Assembly (NCBI RefSeq): GCF_004151235.1
Contig: NZ_JUIV01000013.1
Coordinates: 62,001-126,000, forward strand
Source of the DNA: Flavobacterium anhuiense
GTDB taxonomy: Bacteria; Bacteroidota; Bacteroidia; Flavobacteriales; Flavobacteriaceae
Length of the DNA stretch: 64,000 nt
Reading direction: 5' to 3'
The translations under genes and the position numbers were made by a program. Below, in pieces: positions 35,690 through 44,517 of this stretch (its first letter is position 1; every line of letters starts with the position of its first letter). Under the pieces are notes generated by a model, which had not been told where the DNA came from, did not search any database, and was given only the letters and a program-made list of their open reading frames with translations.

Positions 35690-36442
35690 ATGGCACTTTT
35701 AGAAAATAAAGTAGCTTTTGTATCTGGCGGCGGTTCAGGAATCGGACGCGCAGTGGCAGAAGCCTACGCTCGAGAAGGAGCAAAAGTAGTTGTAGCTGAT
35801 ATAAATGTAGAACACGGTCAAGAAACCGTAAAAATGATAAAGGAAAAGGGCGGAGAAGCCTTTTTTATAAAAGGAGACTCTTCGAGTGCTGCTGACAATA
35901 AACATATGGTTGAGGTGACGGTTTCAAAATATGGCCGATTGGACATTGCCTGCAACAATGCGGGAATGGGAGGGCCAGCAAAACCAACTGGAGAATACGA
36001 GCCAGAAGCTTGGGATAAGGTTATTGCATTAAATTTAAGCGGTGTTTTTTATGCTTGCCGTTATCAATTGGAGCAAATGGAGAAAAATGGCGGAGGAAGC
36101 ATTGTAAATATTGCTTCAATTCATGGACAAGTTGCTGCGCCAAATAGTGTTGCATATACAGCGAGTAAACATGGTGTGGTTGGTTTGACAAAAAATATTG
36201 CAGTAGAATATGCACAGAAAAACATTCGATGCAATGCTGTTGGACCAGGTTATATTGAAACAGCACTTTTAAAAGATAATCTTAATAAAGATATGATGCA
36301 GGCTATTGCAGCAAAATCTGCAATGAACCGTTTAGGAACCGCAGAAGAAGTTGCCGAACTGGTAGTTTTTCTAAATTCTGATAAATCATCATTCACAACA
36401 GGAAGTTATATTATTGCTGATGGAGGTTATACCGCAGTTTAA
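35690..36442 (+). CDS. short-chain dehydrogenase/reductase
   Basis: 250 residues of the classical SDR type. The cofactor loop GGGSGIGRAVA is at about 14-24, NNAG at about 88-91, and the catalytic Ser, Tyr and Lys appear in IVNIASIHG and VAYTASKHG. The Asp in VVVADIN after the second strand suggests NAD over NADP. Substrate unknown; it resembles enzymes annotated as glucose 1-dehydrogenase or 3-oxoacyl-ACP reductase-like. Confidence 0.9.
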   Translation: MALLENKVAFVSGGGSGIGRAVAEAYAREGAKVVVADINVEHGQETVKMIKEKGGEAFFIKGDSSSAADNKHMVEVTVSKYGRLDIACNNAGMGGPAKPTGEYEPEAWDKVIALNLSGVFYACRYQLEQMEKNGGGSIVNIASIHGQVAAPNSVAYTASKHGVVGLTKNIAVEYAQKNIRCNAVGPGYIETALLKDNLNKDMMQAIAAKSAMNRLGTAEEVAELVVFLNSDKSSFTTGSYIIADGGYTAV

Positions 36443-36476
36443 TATTTTTTATTAGAGAATATTATTTTGAATTAGT

Positions 36477-36510
36477 AAAAGGCAGTAAGGGAAAGCTTAC
36501 TGCTTTTTTT
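36477..36510 (+). terminator. terminator of the SDR gene
   Basis: Arms AAAAGGCAGTAAG and CTTACTGCTTTT plus T residues. Confidence 0.85.
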
Positions 36511-36598
36511 GTAGATGAAAAATGATTTTTAAAAATAATGTTATTAAAAATAAAATCAATTATAGAATAGAAAACTGGCCGATGTGTGACTTTCTTTT

Positions 36599-37108
36599 TT
36601 ACGCAAATATATTTTTCAATTCCACTAAATCAATTTTGCTTTGATCTGAAAAGTTGAAAAAATAATTCAATTGCCATTTCTGCGTTTTCTGTGCCTGTTT
36701 GCTTGTAGTTTCATCCCACGGAGGATAAACTCTTGTGGCTCTGATACCTTCTTTGTTTTGGGTAGAAAAAATGCCTTTTTCTAATAATGTTTTTTTCGGA
36801 AAAATAAACTGTCCCCAATTTTGATCTTTTCGAACAGTTACAATTACAAAATCAATAGTATCGGAATAATCAAAAGGCTCAATTATTCCCGATTGATTTC
36901 GTTTCCATAAAGTCACAAATTGTCCTATCTTGGTTGGGGTAATTTTAGCCTCTCTATAGCAAATGTTGTTATTGTTTAACTGAAAACGAAATGCACTGTA
37001 TTCCTCACTTTCGCTTTCTTTTTGAAAAGTGGTCATTTGCAAACCAGCTTTGTCAAAAATAACTTTCTTGCTCAATAATAAATCAAGCGAATCAATTGTA
37101 AAATCCAT
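36599..37108 (-). CDS. MepB family protein
   Basis: 169 residues. The pattern SEEYSAFRFQLNN, CYREAKITPTKIGQFVTLWKR, FPKKTLLEKGIFS and RVYPPWDETTSKQAQKTQ is that of MepB. MepB lies beside the MepRA efflux genes in Staphylococcus, but its biochemical role is unknown. Here it is 46 bases downstream of the anti-sigma-like barrel gene and may be part of that transcript. Confidence 0.85.
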   Translation of the reverse strand: MDFTIDSLDLLLSKKVIFDKAGLQMTTFQKESESEEYSAFRFQLNNNNICYREAKITPTKIGQFVTLWKRNQSGIIEPFDYSDTIDFVIVTVRKDQNWGQFIFPKKTLLEKGIFSTQNKEGIRATRVYPPWDETTSKQAQKTQKWQLNYFFNFSDQSKIDLVELKNIFA

Positions 37109-37154
37109 AAAAAATCTATTCTAAATATAGCCTGAAAATTACTACAAATTTGCT

Positions 37155-38897
37155 TTAGAAATTGACATTTAGCCCAAAATTTAATCCCCATTGGAACTGG
37201 TTGAAAGACTGGCTGTTTAGTGGATTGATGTAATAATTTACCGCAGGCTCAACAAAAACATTGGTCTTTTTGTACACGCGATATTGAACGGTACTGCTCA
37301 AAGTAGAACCATAAACATAATTATTCGCATTGACATTTTCCCCAATAGTATGCCCGTCTAAAACTACATTGTTTGAAATCAATTTACCTACAAAACCTCC
37401 AGTGTTTACGTTAATGCTCGCTTTATTTTGATTAAAAACAGAGTAAGAAACTTCTAGTGGCATTTCTACATATCTTAAATTTTGATCTAATTTTCCAGTT
37501 TGAACATTTTCATTTTTCAAAGCTTCTTTTGTGCTATTAGAAATTAGAAGGTAATCTTGAGTAGGTGAGTTAGCTGATGCAACAGGATAGCTGTCAGGAG
37601 TAAAAAAAGCATTGTTTTTAGCACTCACATAAGATACATTGGCAACACTTTGTCCTAATTCGCTGATTTTTAATCCAGAACCTACAGCCCATTTATTGTT
37701 AATACTATATTTAGTTTTTACGCCATAAGAATTAGATTGTTTAGAATCGTTTACGTTCCCTAATGTTTTATCGTTTTTGGTATTTTCAGAACTTGCTATG
37801 CCTGCAAAAACGGCAACTGCCCATCTTTCCTTTTTATTGATAAGATTGTCTTTTTTCTCTTTTTCTTCTTTTTTCTTTTCTGGAGCTAAAATCCTTTTTT
37901 CTAAATTTTGAAGCTCAGCCAATTGTATAGAGTCTGTTTTGCTCAAACTATTAGCAATCTTCACATCGTCTTTTATGATCACCGCTTTGTCAGTTCGTTT
38001 AGTCTCATTTATACTTAATGCATTTTTGTTCGAATTATATGCATTGCTGTTTGTTAAAGAGTTAGTATTTGCGGAAGAACTATGATTATTGAGTGCTAAA
38101 CTTTTATTGTTTTTCGCAGAAAACTGTTCTTCAAAAATAGAATTTGAAAGCTGTTTTTTTACTGTCGAATTAAATTTGCTTTGTTTTCCAAATGCAATTC
38201 GTTCTTCAGAAATTCCTTTATTAGAAGATTTTGTATTATTTTCTAAAATAGATTTTTTGGAAGATTTTAGAATCGACTTGTTTTCTGAAGAGCCAAAATT
38301 TTGATATGCAATAGATTGGTTCGGAGCATTTGCTGGAACCGCTGTGTTAGATTTTTTAGAAGATTTTGCAGTCGATTTTTCTTCTGATGAACCTGAATTT
38401 TGATATGCAACAGATTCGTTCGGAGCATTTGCTGGAACCACTACATTAGATTTCGAATCTTTTTTACTGCTTTTGTTCTTAGAGTTTGTTTCTGCTACAG
38501 AAGTCTCTTGAACTTGAATTCCTGATTCATTATTGAATTGATTCTTCGTATCATTTCCATTTAAAGAATCTATTTTTTTGTCAGTATTTTTAGTTCGGAC
38601 TAAATTTCTGTCGTTAGAATTATCGTTTGTGTTTTTGTCAAGAACAATACTATTTCTGCCGTTTTCTAAATTGCCATCGTTGAGGTTATTGTTTTTAGAC
38701 GAATCAGTAAAATGTAAAATTGAAGGCAGAAGCAACCCTAATAATAAGCATGCAGCAGCCGACCACCAAAGAATAACTCTCTTCTTCTTTTTAGGTTTGT
38801 CTAATTTTTTTTCAATCTGACTCCATAATTCTGGAGGCGGAACACTCGAAAAGTCTTCCATTGATGAAAAAATATCTTCTATTTTGTGCTTCTTCAT
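37155..38897 (-). CDS. anti-sigma-like protein fused to an outer-membrane beta-barrel
   Basis: 580 residues. A cytoplasmic N-terminus of about 40 residues (with PPPELWSQIEKKL) and a single membrane helix at about 42-63 are followed by a low-complexity Ser/Asn/Lys linker (about 64-357). The linker holds two tandem 33-residue repeats at 154-186 and 187-219. The C-terminal part (about 358-580) is strand-rich and ends LNFGLNVNF, the aromatic end of outer-membrane barrels. Its start overlaps the stop of the upstream ECF sigma gene by 4 bases. The layout suggests one protein linking the outer membrane to a sigma factor. Confidence 0.75.
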   Translation of the reverse strand: MKKHKIEDIFSSMEDFSSVPPPELWSQIEKKLDKPKKKKRVILWWSAAACLLLGLLLPSILHFTDSSKNNNLNDGNLENGRNSIVLDKNTNDNSNDRNLVRTKNTDKKIDSLNGNDTKNQFNNESGIQVQETSVAETNSKNKSSKKDSKSNVVVPANAPNESVAYQNSGSSEEKSTAKSSKKSNTAVPANAPNQSIAYQNFGSSENKSILKSSKKSILENNTKSSNKGISEERIAFGKQSKFNSTVKKQLSNSIFEEQFSAKNNKSLALNNHSSSANTNSLTNSNAYNSNKNALSINETKRTDKAVIIKDDVKIANSLSKTDSIQLAELQNLEKRILAPEKKKEEKEKKDNLINKKERWAVAVFAGIASSENTKNDKTLGNVNDSKQSNSYGVKTKYSINNKWAVGSGLKISELGQSVANVSYVSAKNNAFFTPDSYPVASANSPTQDYLLISNSTKEALKNENVQTGKLDQNLRYVEMPLEVSYSVFNQNKASINVNTGGFVGKLISNNVVLDGHTIGENVNANNYVYGSTLSSTVQYRVYKKTNVFVEPAVNYYINPLNSQSFNQFQWGLNFGLNVNF

Positions 38898-39457
38898 GCT
38901 ATCTTAAAATTTTTTATGCTCAAAATTCGCTTTTGTAATATGTGTTTAGCGCGATTTAAATTTGATTTTGATGTTCCTTCGGAGATTTTTAATAGTTCGG
39001 CTATTTCTTTGTGTTTCATTTTTTCGAATACATAGAGGTTAAAAACTGTCCGGTATTGATCTGGTAAATCTCGAATGTATTCCAGCAGTTTTTCCTGTTC
39101 TATCGGAATTGCTTCCAGTTCCTCTTCTTCTATAAAATCGGTATCGGGATCAAAAACATCTAAAAAGAAACTCTCTTTTTTCTTTTTGTTTAAAGTTTCG
39201 ATGAGTTTGTTTATAAAAATACGTTTCAGCCAGCCCTCAAAACTTCCTTCAAATTTATATTGGCTTATTTTCTGAAAGGCAATTACAAATGCTTCCTGAA
39301 AAACATCTTTCGCGTCATCTTCGTTCTTCATATATTTCAAACATATACCATATAAAACAGGAGAGAACAACTGATAAATTTTCAGTTGTCCCTCTCTGTC
39401 ATTTTTCATGCACAGTTTGATATATTTTTCTAACTCGTCTTTCAAGAAATGGTTCAA
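38894..39457 (-). CDS. ECF-type RNA polymerase sigma factor (second)
   Basis: 187 residues. Region 2 includes GICLKYMKNEDDAKDVFQEA and FEGWLKRIFINKLIE; region 4 ends in the helix-turn-helix KHKEIAELLKISEGTSKSNLNRAK. It belongs to the Bacteroidota sigma-70 ECF group. Its stop overlaps the start of the barrel-fused anti-sigma-like gene, so the two are translationally coupled. Upstream on the same strand lie a small secreted protein and a PrcB-like lipoprotein, possibly the same unit. Confidence 0.92.
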   Translation of the reverse strand: MNHFLKDELEKYIKLCMKNDREGQLKIYQLFSPVLYGICLKYMKNEDDAKDVFQEAFVIAFQKISQYKFEGSFEGWLKRIFINKLIETLNKKKKESFFLDVFDPDTDFIEEEELEAIPIEQEKLLEYIRDLPDQYRTVFNLYVFEKMKHKEIAELLKISEGTSKSNLNRAKHILQKRILSIKNFKIA

Positions 39458-39496
39458 ATTTGATTTTGCAAAAATAGTTTTAAATAGCGTACAAAA

Positions 39497-39895
39497 CTAT
39501 CTTTTAAAAATAGCTTGAGTACCATCTTGACTGTTGCTTACAATGGTTAGGTTTTGATTGTCAAGGTTTTCTATTATGTAAGTTTTGCCTTCAAACGTAA
39601 TTAAGTCACATTCTGAATGGTCAAAATAACTCTTTCCTTTTTCTATCTGATAGGCACTGTTTCTAATCTCTATATTATTTTTATAAGTAATAATTCTTCC
39701 TTTTTCAGTAAAGACAATTTTCTTATTAAATCCAATTGTTTTTGGTGTTGCTATGTAAGGGTTATTAGAACCTCCAATAGATTTTTTCCAAATCCAAGTA
39801 TTTATAATTGATTTTGCGGTTTTTTTTGAATCATTTATAGGAATCATTGATGAAAATAAAAAACAGATAATAAAAGAAAAAAAGAGTTTCTTCAT
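39497..39895 (-). CDS. small secreted protein of unknown function
   Basis: 132 residues with a hydrophobic signal segment at about 3-20. The mature part is strand-rich, with NTWIWKKSIGG at the start and a Y-x-I-E-K-G-K-S turn, faintly like a lipocalin-type barrel, but I cannot assign a family. It lies 7 bases downstream of the PrcB-like gene. Confidence 0.55.
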   Translation of the reverse strand: MKKLFFSFIICFLFSSMIPINDSKKTAKSIINTWIWKKSIGGSNNPYIATPKTIGFNKKIVFTEKGRIITYKNNIEIRNSAYQIEKGKSYFDHSECDLITFEGKTYIIENLDNQNLTIVSNSQDGTQAIFKR

Positions 39896-39902
39896 GATAG
39901 AA

Positions 39903-40781
39903 TTATTTTAAGCTTGTAATTTTTTCCTGAATTGCTTTTTTGAAAAGTTTTATTTCTGAACTTTGATCTGAAGTATCGTTATTATCAATATAAATTCTGG
40001 TAACGCTTGCTCCTTGACGAAGCTCAAAATAAATTCCGCCTTGATTCGCAGAATCTGGAGAACCATAAGTTTTAGTTTGTCCTTTTATAGCTAAAATTTC
40101 TGAAGGAACACTTTTTAATAATAAACTATATTCGCCTCTTTTAATTGTCGGAGTATATTTGTATTGTCCGAAATCGTATTTACCAGCTCCAACGTTTAAG
40201 AATTTTAAAATGTTATACTCGTTAAGCTGATAAAATTTTTGGCAGTCTGCACCTGTACATTCATTATGGAAACTTCCAATAATTATATTGTCAGCGACTT
40301 CTGTTGTTTTATTGAAAATCATTCCTTTTGTTGTTTTCGGGATCAAAACAAAATCAGAAGGATAAGTAGGAGTTTGCGTTACGTCTTCACCCACAGCAGG
40401 GGCTTTTTCGTAGTAATTAACAACGATTTCACAATTATTTTCTACTATGGAGCTAATTACGATGTCATAGCCGCTTGTAGGTTTGGCGCCAGCAAAAATC
40501 CCAACTAAATATTCTTTTGTAAAATCAATATTTGGATCACTTGCAACTTGACAACTGTTTGCATGTTTTGTAAAATACTGATCCATTTTTTCTTGAGATG
40601 GAATAATAACTGCTGCAGCATTATTTGGTTGAGATTTTACACTATAATTACACAAGAAAGGAAAACCAGTAAAATTTACAGTTGTATTAGCTCCACAATC
40701 TACATAATTATTATTTCCGTCACTAAGCGAACAAGCACTGAATCCAAAGGCTACAAATAAGCCAAGTATTAATTTTTTCAT
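39903..40781 (-). CDS. PrcB-domain lipoprotein
   Basis: 292 residues. The lipobox FSAC puts the lipid at Cys17. The middle (about 85-155) carries the PrcB signature: a Y-L-V-G-I-F-A-G-A-K-P-T-S-G-Y segment, then YYEKAPAVGED and TPTYPSDFVLIPK. PrcB is a subunit of a dentilisin-type protease complex in Treponema. A remaining C-terminal domain of about 120 residues is unassigned. It opens a run of genes leading to the second sigma factor. Confidence 0.75.
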   Translation of the reverse strand: MKKLILGLFVAFGFSACSLSDGNNNYVDCGANTTVNFTGFPFLCNYSVKSQPNNAAAVIIPSQEKMDQYFTKHANSCQVASDPNIDFTKEYLVGIFAGAKPTSGYDIVISSIVENNCEIVVNYYEKAPAVGEDVTQTPTYPSDFVLIPKTTKGMIFNKTTEVADNIIIGSFHNECTGADCQKFYQLNEYNILKFLNVGAGKYDFGQYKYTPTIKRGEYSLLLKSVPSEILAIKGQTKTYGSPDSANQGGIYFELRQGASVTRIYIDNNDTSDQSSEIKLFKKAIQEKITSLK

Positions 40782-40967
40782 AATTATTTTAATAGGTTTA
40801 TATCTTGTAGATAGTGCTTTGTAAAAAAGGTTGCGTTGAGGTTTGTTTTTTTTTGAAAAAAAATAAATGTTGATTTAGTTTGAATTGAATATGAATTAGT
40901 GAAATTTCTATTTTAAAAATTAAGCACTACGCATTATTGAGTACTTTTACGTTAAATTACCTTAGTT

Positions 40968-42341
40968 ATGACTGATTTTTTACCATTTTTATTGGGTTTT
41001 GTTGTTGCGCTTTCTATAGGAATATACATAGGAAGAATGCTTTCGTTATCCAAATTTCAATCAGAAAGAGCTATTTCTGAGGAAAGATTAAATGCATTAA
41101 ATAGTCAATTGCAGATGTTGAAAGAGCAGTTTGAAAGCGAAAAAAATAACTTTCAGAAACAATTGCAGTTTAATATTTCTGAAAAAGAAAATATTCGTAC
41201 AGAAAAAGACAGTTTAGCAATTCAGCTTTCTAAAAAAGAAGTAGATTTTGAAAATTTATGGGAACGCCATAAAGAACAAAAAAGCGAAATTAATGAGCTT
41301 CAGGAAAAATTTACCAAAGAATTTGAAAACCTAGCCAATAAAATCTTAGAAGAAAAATCGGCAAAGTTTACCGAGCAAAATACTGTAAACATGAAAAATA
41401 TCCTGACGCCTTTGCAGGACAAAATTCAGGTTTTTGAACAGAAAGTAGAGCAAACACATAAAGAAAGTATTGATTATCATGCAGCGCTTCGCCAGCAGAT
41501 TATTGGCTTGAGCGAAATGAATGCGCAAATGAGCAAAGAAACCTTAAATCTTACGAAAGCATTAAAAGGCGACAGCAAAATGCAAGGAAATTGGGGAGAA
41601 TTGGTTTTGGAACGTGTTCTAGAAAAATCGGGATTAGAAAAAGGAAGAGAATATGAAGTGCAGCAGAGTTTTACCAATAGTGAAGGCAATCGCGTTTTTC
41701 CAGACGTGGTAATCAATCTTCCAGATGGTAAAAAAATGATTGTTGATTCTAAAGTTTCGCTTGCCGCTTATGAAAAATGGGTAAACGAAGAATCAGAACT
41801 GTTAAAAATAGAATTTCTTAAAGAACACGTTATTTCTATTAAAAGACATGTTGAGCAGTTGGGCAGTAAAAATTATCATGATTTGTACCAAATGGAAAGT
41901 CCAGATTTTGTTCTGCTTTTTATTCCGATGGAGCCTGCTTTTGCCATTGCATTAAACGAAGATCCTACATTATACACCAAAGCTTTTGACCGAAACATTG
42001 TTATTGTAACGCCAAGTACGCTTTTGGCAACGTTAAGAACGATTGACAGTATGTGGACCAATCAGAAACAGCAGGAAAATGCCTTAGAGATTGCAAGACA
42101 AGCAGGAGCTTTGTATGACAAATTTGAAGGTTTTGTAACCGATTTAGTTCGAATTGGAAATAAAATAAAAGATACCAAAACAGAATACGAAAGAGCAATG
42201 AATAAATTGGTTGACGGCAAAGGAAATCTGATTTCGAGTGTAGAAAGACTGAAAAAAATGGGAGCGAAGGCAAAGAAGTCACTTCCAGATAATATTATTG
42301 CAAGAGCAGCGAGTTCAGATGAAAATGAATTATTGAATTAG
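40968..42341 (+). CDS. rmuC: RmuC family DNA recombination protein
   Basis: 457 residues. A short N-terminal membrane segment (about 5-22), then a coiled coil to about 170, then the RmuC nuclease-like domain with QGNWGELVLERVLEKSGLE, VFPDVVINLPDGK and VDSKVSLAAYE (PD-(D/E)xK-like core). E. coli RmuC limits inversions at short inverted repeats. The abundance of such repeats in this window makes that role pertinent, though this link is inference. Confidence 0.93.
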   Translation: MTDFLPFLLGFVVALSIGIYIGRMLSLSKFQSERAISEERLNALNSQLQMLKEQFESEKNNFQKQLQFNISEKENIRTEKDSLAIQLSKKEVDFENLWERHKEQKSEINELQEKFTKEFENLANKILEEKSAKFTEQNTVNMKNILTPLQDKIQVFEQKVEQTHKESIDYHAALRQQIIGLSEMNAQMSKETLNLTKALKGDSKMQGNWGELVLERVLEKSGLEKGREYEVQQSFTNSEGNRVFPDVVINLPDGKKMIVDSKVSLAAYEKWVNEESELLKIEFLKEHVISIKRHVEQLGSKNYHDLYQMESPDFVLLFIPMEPAFAIALNEDPTLYTKAFDRNIVIVTPSTLLATLRTIDSMWTNQKQQENALEIARQAGALYDKFEGFVTDLVRIGNKIKDTKTEYERAMNKLVDGKGNLISSVERLKKMGAKAKKSLPDNIIARAASSDENELLN

Positions 42342-42428
42342 AAGAGAAAGTAAAAAGAGAAAAGACGCAAGAAAAAATACCAACCAAATATAGAATACAA
42401 CTAATCAAAACATTCCAAAAACAAAAAC

Positions 42429-42977
42429 ATGAGTACAGATTTTAAACCAGTTTCTTCATCAAAAGTTAGTATATCAGAATTAATGCTACCATCGCATACT
42501 AACTTTAGCGGAAAAATTCACGGGGGATATATTTTACAATTACTAGATCAGATTGCTTTTGCATCGGCATCAAAATTCAGCGGAAATTATTGCGTAACAG
42601 CTTCTGTAGATACGGTAAACTTTCTGAAACCAATTGAAGTTGGAGAATTAGTAACCATGAAGGCCTCTGTAAATTATGTTGGAAGAAGCTCTATGATTGT
42701 CGGCATTCGCGTAGAAGCAGAAAATATTCAGACAGGAGTTGTCAAACATTGCAATTCGTCTTATTTTACAATGGTTGCCAAAGATAAAGAAGGTAAAAGT
42801 GTTCAGGTTCCAGGATTAATCTTGTCAAACTTAGAGGAAGTGCGTCGTTTTAGAAAAGCAATAAAACATATTGAAGTTAGAAAAGAAGTAGAAGAGCACG
42901 AAAAATTGGCCAATATAAATTCTATTGAAGATTTGGCGAGTTTAGAAAAATATAATGTCCTTTTAGAAATTAGCTAA
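42429..42977 (+). CDS. acyl-CoA thioesterase, hot-dog fold
   Basis: 182 residues. The hot-dog helix and first strand FSGKIHGGYILQLLDQIAF and the SVDTVNFLKPIEVGELV, NYVGRSSMIVGIRVEAEN segments match the BACH/YciA thioesterase family. It cleaves acyl-CoA to free acid and CoA in the cytoplasm. A short C-terminal extension (about 140-182) is helical. It starts about 90 bases after rmuC. Confidence 0.9.
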   Translation: MSTDFKPVSSSKVSISELMLPSHTNFSGKIHGGYILQLLDQIAFASASKFSGNYCVTASVDTVNFLKPIEVGELVTMKASVNYVGRSSMIVGIRVEAENIQTGVVKHCNSSYFTMVAKDKEGKSVQVPGLILSNLEEVRRFRKAIKHIEVRKEVEEHEKLANINSIEDLASLEKYNVLLEIS

Positions 42978-43019
42978 ATTTTCTTATATTTAGTAGATAC
43001 ACATTAAATATTAGAAATT

Positions 43020-43415
43020 ATGGTCAAGTTTGGATATACAATTTTATACGTTGAAAATGTCGAAGAATCTATCGTGTTTTATGAAAATGCTTTTGGGTTT
43101 TCGAGAAAATTTGTCACGCCAGAAGGAGATTATGGCGAATTGATTACAGGAGAAACAACACTTTCTTTTGCTTCGAAGAAATTAGCCTCAAAAAGTTTAC
43201 CTGATGGTTTTATCGAAAGCAGTTTAGAAGACAAACCTTTTGCCATAGAAATTGGTTTTATTACAGATAATGTTCCTGAAGTTTTACAAAAAGCAACTTC
43301 TTTTGGCGCTGTTATCGTTTCTGAACCTGTAGAAAAACCTTGGGGACAGATTGTGGCTTATGCAAGAGACTTAAATGGTTTTTTGATTGAGATTTGTACA
43401 GAGGTTAAAGCATAG
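43020..43415 (+). CDS. VOC-superfamily (glyoxalase-like) protein
   Basis: 131 residues in the paired beta-alpha-beta-beta-beta form. TILYVENVEESIVFYENAFGF begins the first module and PWGQIVAYARDLNGFLIEIC ends the second. Metal ligands of glyoxalase I are not fully recognisable, so the substrate is open. It lies 42 bases after the thioesterase gene and may be cotranscribed. Confidence 0.85.
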   Translation: MVKFGYTILYVENVEESIVFYENAFGFSRKFVTPEGDYGELITGETTLSFASKKLASKSLPDGFIESSLEDKPFAIEIGFITDNVPEVLQKATSFGAVIVSEPVEKPWGQIVAYARDLNGFLIEICTEVKA

Positions 43416-43442
43416 AAATTCGTTGTCAAAAATTACGGTAAA

Positions 43443-43740
43443 GTCCCTACGGGACAAAATGTGGGTGAACCAATATTTTTTTCTACTGATATATACTTCC
43501 TAGCGGAATATTTGAAAATGGTAAAAAAAATCTACCAATATGTAATTCCTAATGGAATATTTTGAAAATGATATTGTGAAGAAATATCTCGGAGAGATTA
43601 CATATCGGTGGAAAAAGAATTACACAAGCCAATATTTTGAAAATGATATTGTGGAGAAATATCTCGTAGAGATTACATATCGGTAGAAAAAAAATTACAC
43701 ACACCGATATTTTGTCCCGTAAGGACTTTTTCCACAATCC
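43443..43740. repeat. 75-bp tandem repeat and GTCC-GGAC palindromes
   Basis: Two copies of a 75-base unit start at 43556 and 43631 with AATATTTTGAAAATGATATT, and a partial third at 43706. They differ at a handful of sites. The flanks carry the palindromes GTCCCTACGGGAC (43443-43455), ATTCCTAATGGAAT (43546-43559) and GTCCCGTAAGGAC (43714-43726), and share GGTAGAAA with the cluster near 18300. The rest of this 530-base gap, to 43947, shows no gene. Confidence 0.8.
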
Positions 43741-43947
43741 CTTTAATGAGGTAAAAATTCACAAATTTTTAGCATTGCTCTCAGAACTTTTAATGGGGAA
43801 ATTTCGTAACTTTAAGTGTAATTATTGGGTTACGGAATTTTTTCACTGAGTATTGCCGTTCGATTTTTCAGATTATTAGGATCTGATTTTTTATTTTCTC
43901 TTAGTCAGAACAAATTGAATGACATAATTGTTTAAATGTAGACGATT

Positions 43948-44514
43948 ATGAAAACAACTACCTTACTATTTTTATTTTTTACCGCCTTTTCTGTCATTGC
44001 CCAAGACAAATTTTTTACTAATACAGGAACAATAAATTTTGAAGCTTCTGTTCCAATGTTTGAAGAAATTAGAGCAGTAAATAGACAAGTTGCCATACTG
44101 TTAGAACCAAAAACAAGTACTCTTATATGTACTGTTATCGTTAAAGATTTTCGCTTTAAATTGAATTTGATGCAAGAGCATTTCAATGAAAATTATATGG
44201 AAAGCAATCGCTATCCAAAAGCAGTTTTTAAAGGAAAAATAGAAAAATTTGATTTGAAAGATATTAATGAGATTGAAAAACAATATCAGATAAAAGGGAA
44301 ACTGAATTTACGCGGAAAATCAAAAGAGATTATCGTAAATGCTTTGATTAAAAGAGTTCCAGAAGGAATTCGGATAGTTTCGGATTTTCCGATTGAGGTT
44401 TCCGATTTTAATATTCATATTCCAACTCCTATAGCTTCCAAAATTGCCAAAACAGCAAATACAGAACTGACTGGAATAATTCGCAGTGATGAAACAATGC
44501 TGACTTTGAAATAA
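43948..44514 (+). CDS. YceI-family periplasmic protein
   Basis: 188 residues with a signal peptide (cut near IA-Q, 18/19). The mature domain has FTNTGTINFEASVPMFEEI and the FRLNLMQEHFNENYMES segment, then AVFKGKIE and GKLNLRGKSKEI, typical of the YceI lipocalin-like fold that binds isoprenoid or lipid chains. It is a periplasmic binding protein; its ligand is not shown. Confidence 0.88.
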   Translation: MKTTTLLFLFFTAFSVIAQDKFFTNTGTINFEASVPMFEEIRAVNRQVAILLEPKTSTLICTVIVKDFRFKLNLMQEHFNENYMESNRYPKAVFKGKIEKFDLKDINEIEKQYQIKGKLNLRGKSKEIIVNALIKRVPEGIRIVSDFPIEVSDFNIHIPTPIASKIAKTANTELTGIIRSDETMLTLK

Positions 44515-44517
44515 GAC

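Noticed and set aside
37155..38897. Assembly error or frameshift fusion of an anti-sigma gene and a barrel gene
   Set aside because: The frame is continuous with in-phase 99-base repeats and a coherent linker, so a genuine single gene is more likely.
43556..43705. CRISPR-like array
   Set aside because: Repeat units are tandem and directly adjacent with no unique spacers; the copies are too few and too long, and there are no cas genes.
43549..43737. A 62-residue leftward open frame with a repeated hydrophobic sequence
   Set aside because: It is the translation of the 75-bp tandem repeat and has no start signal or family.
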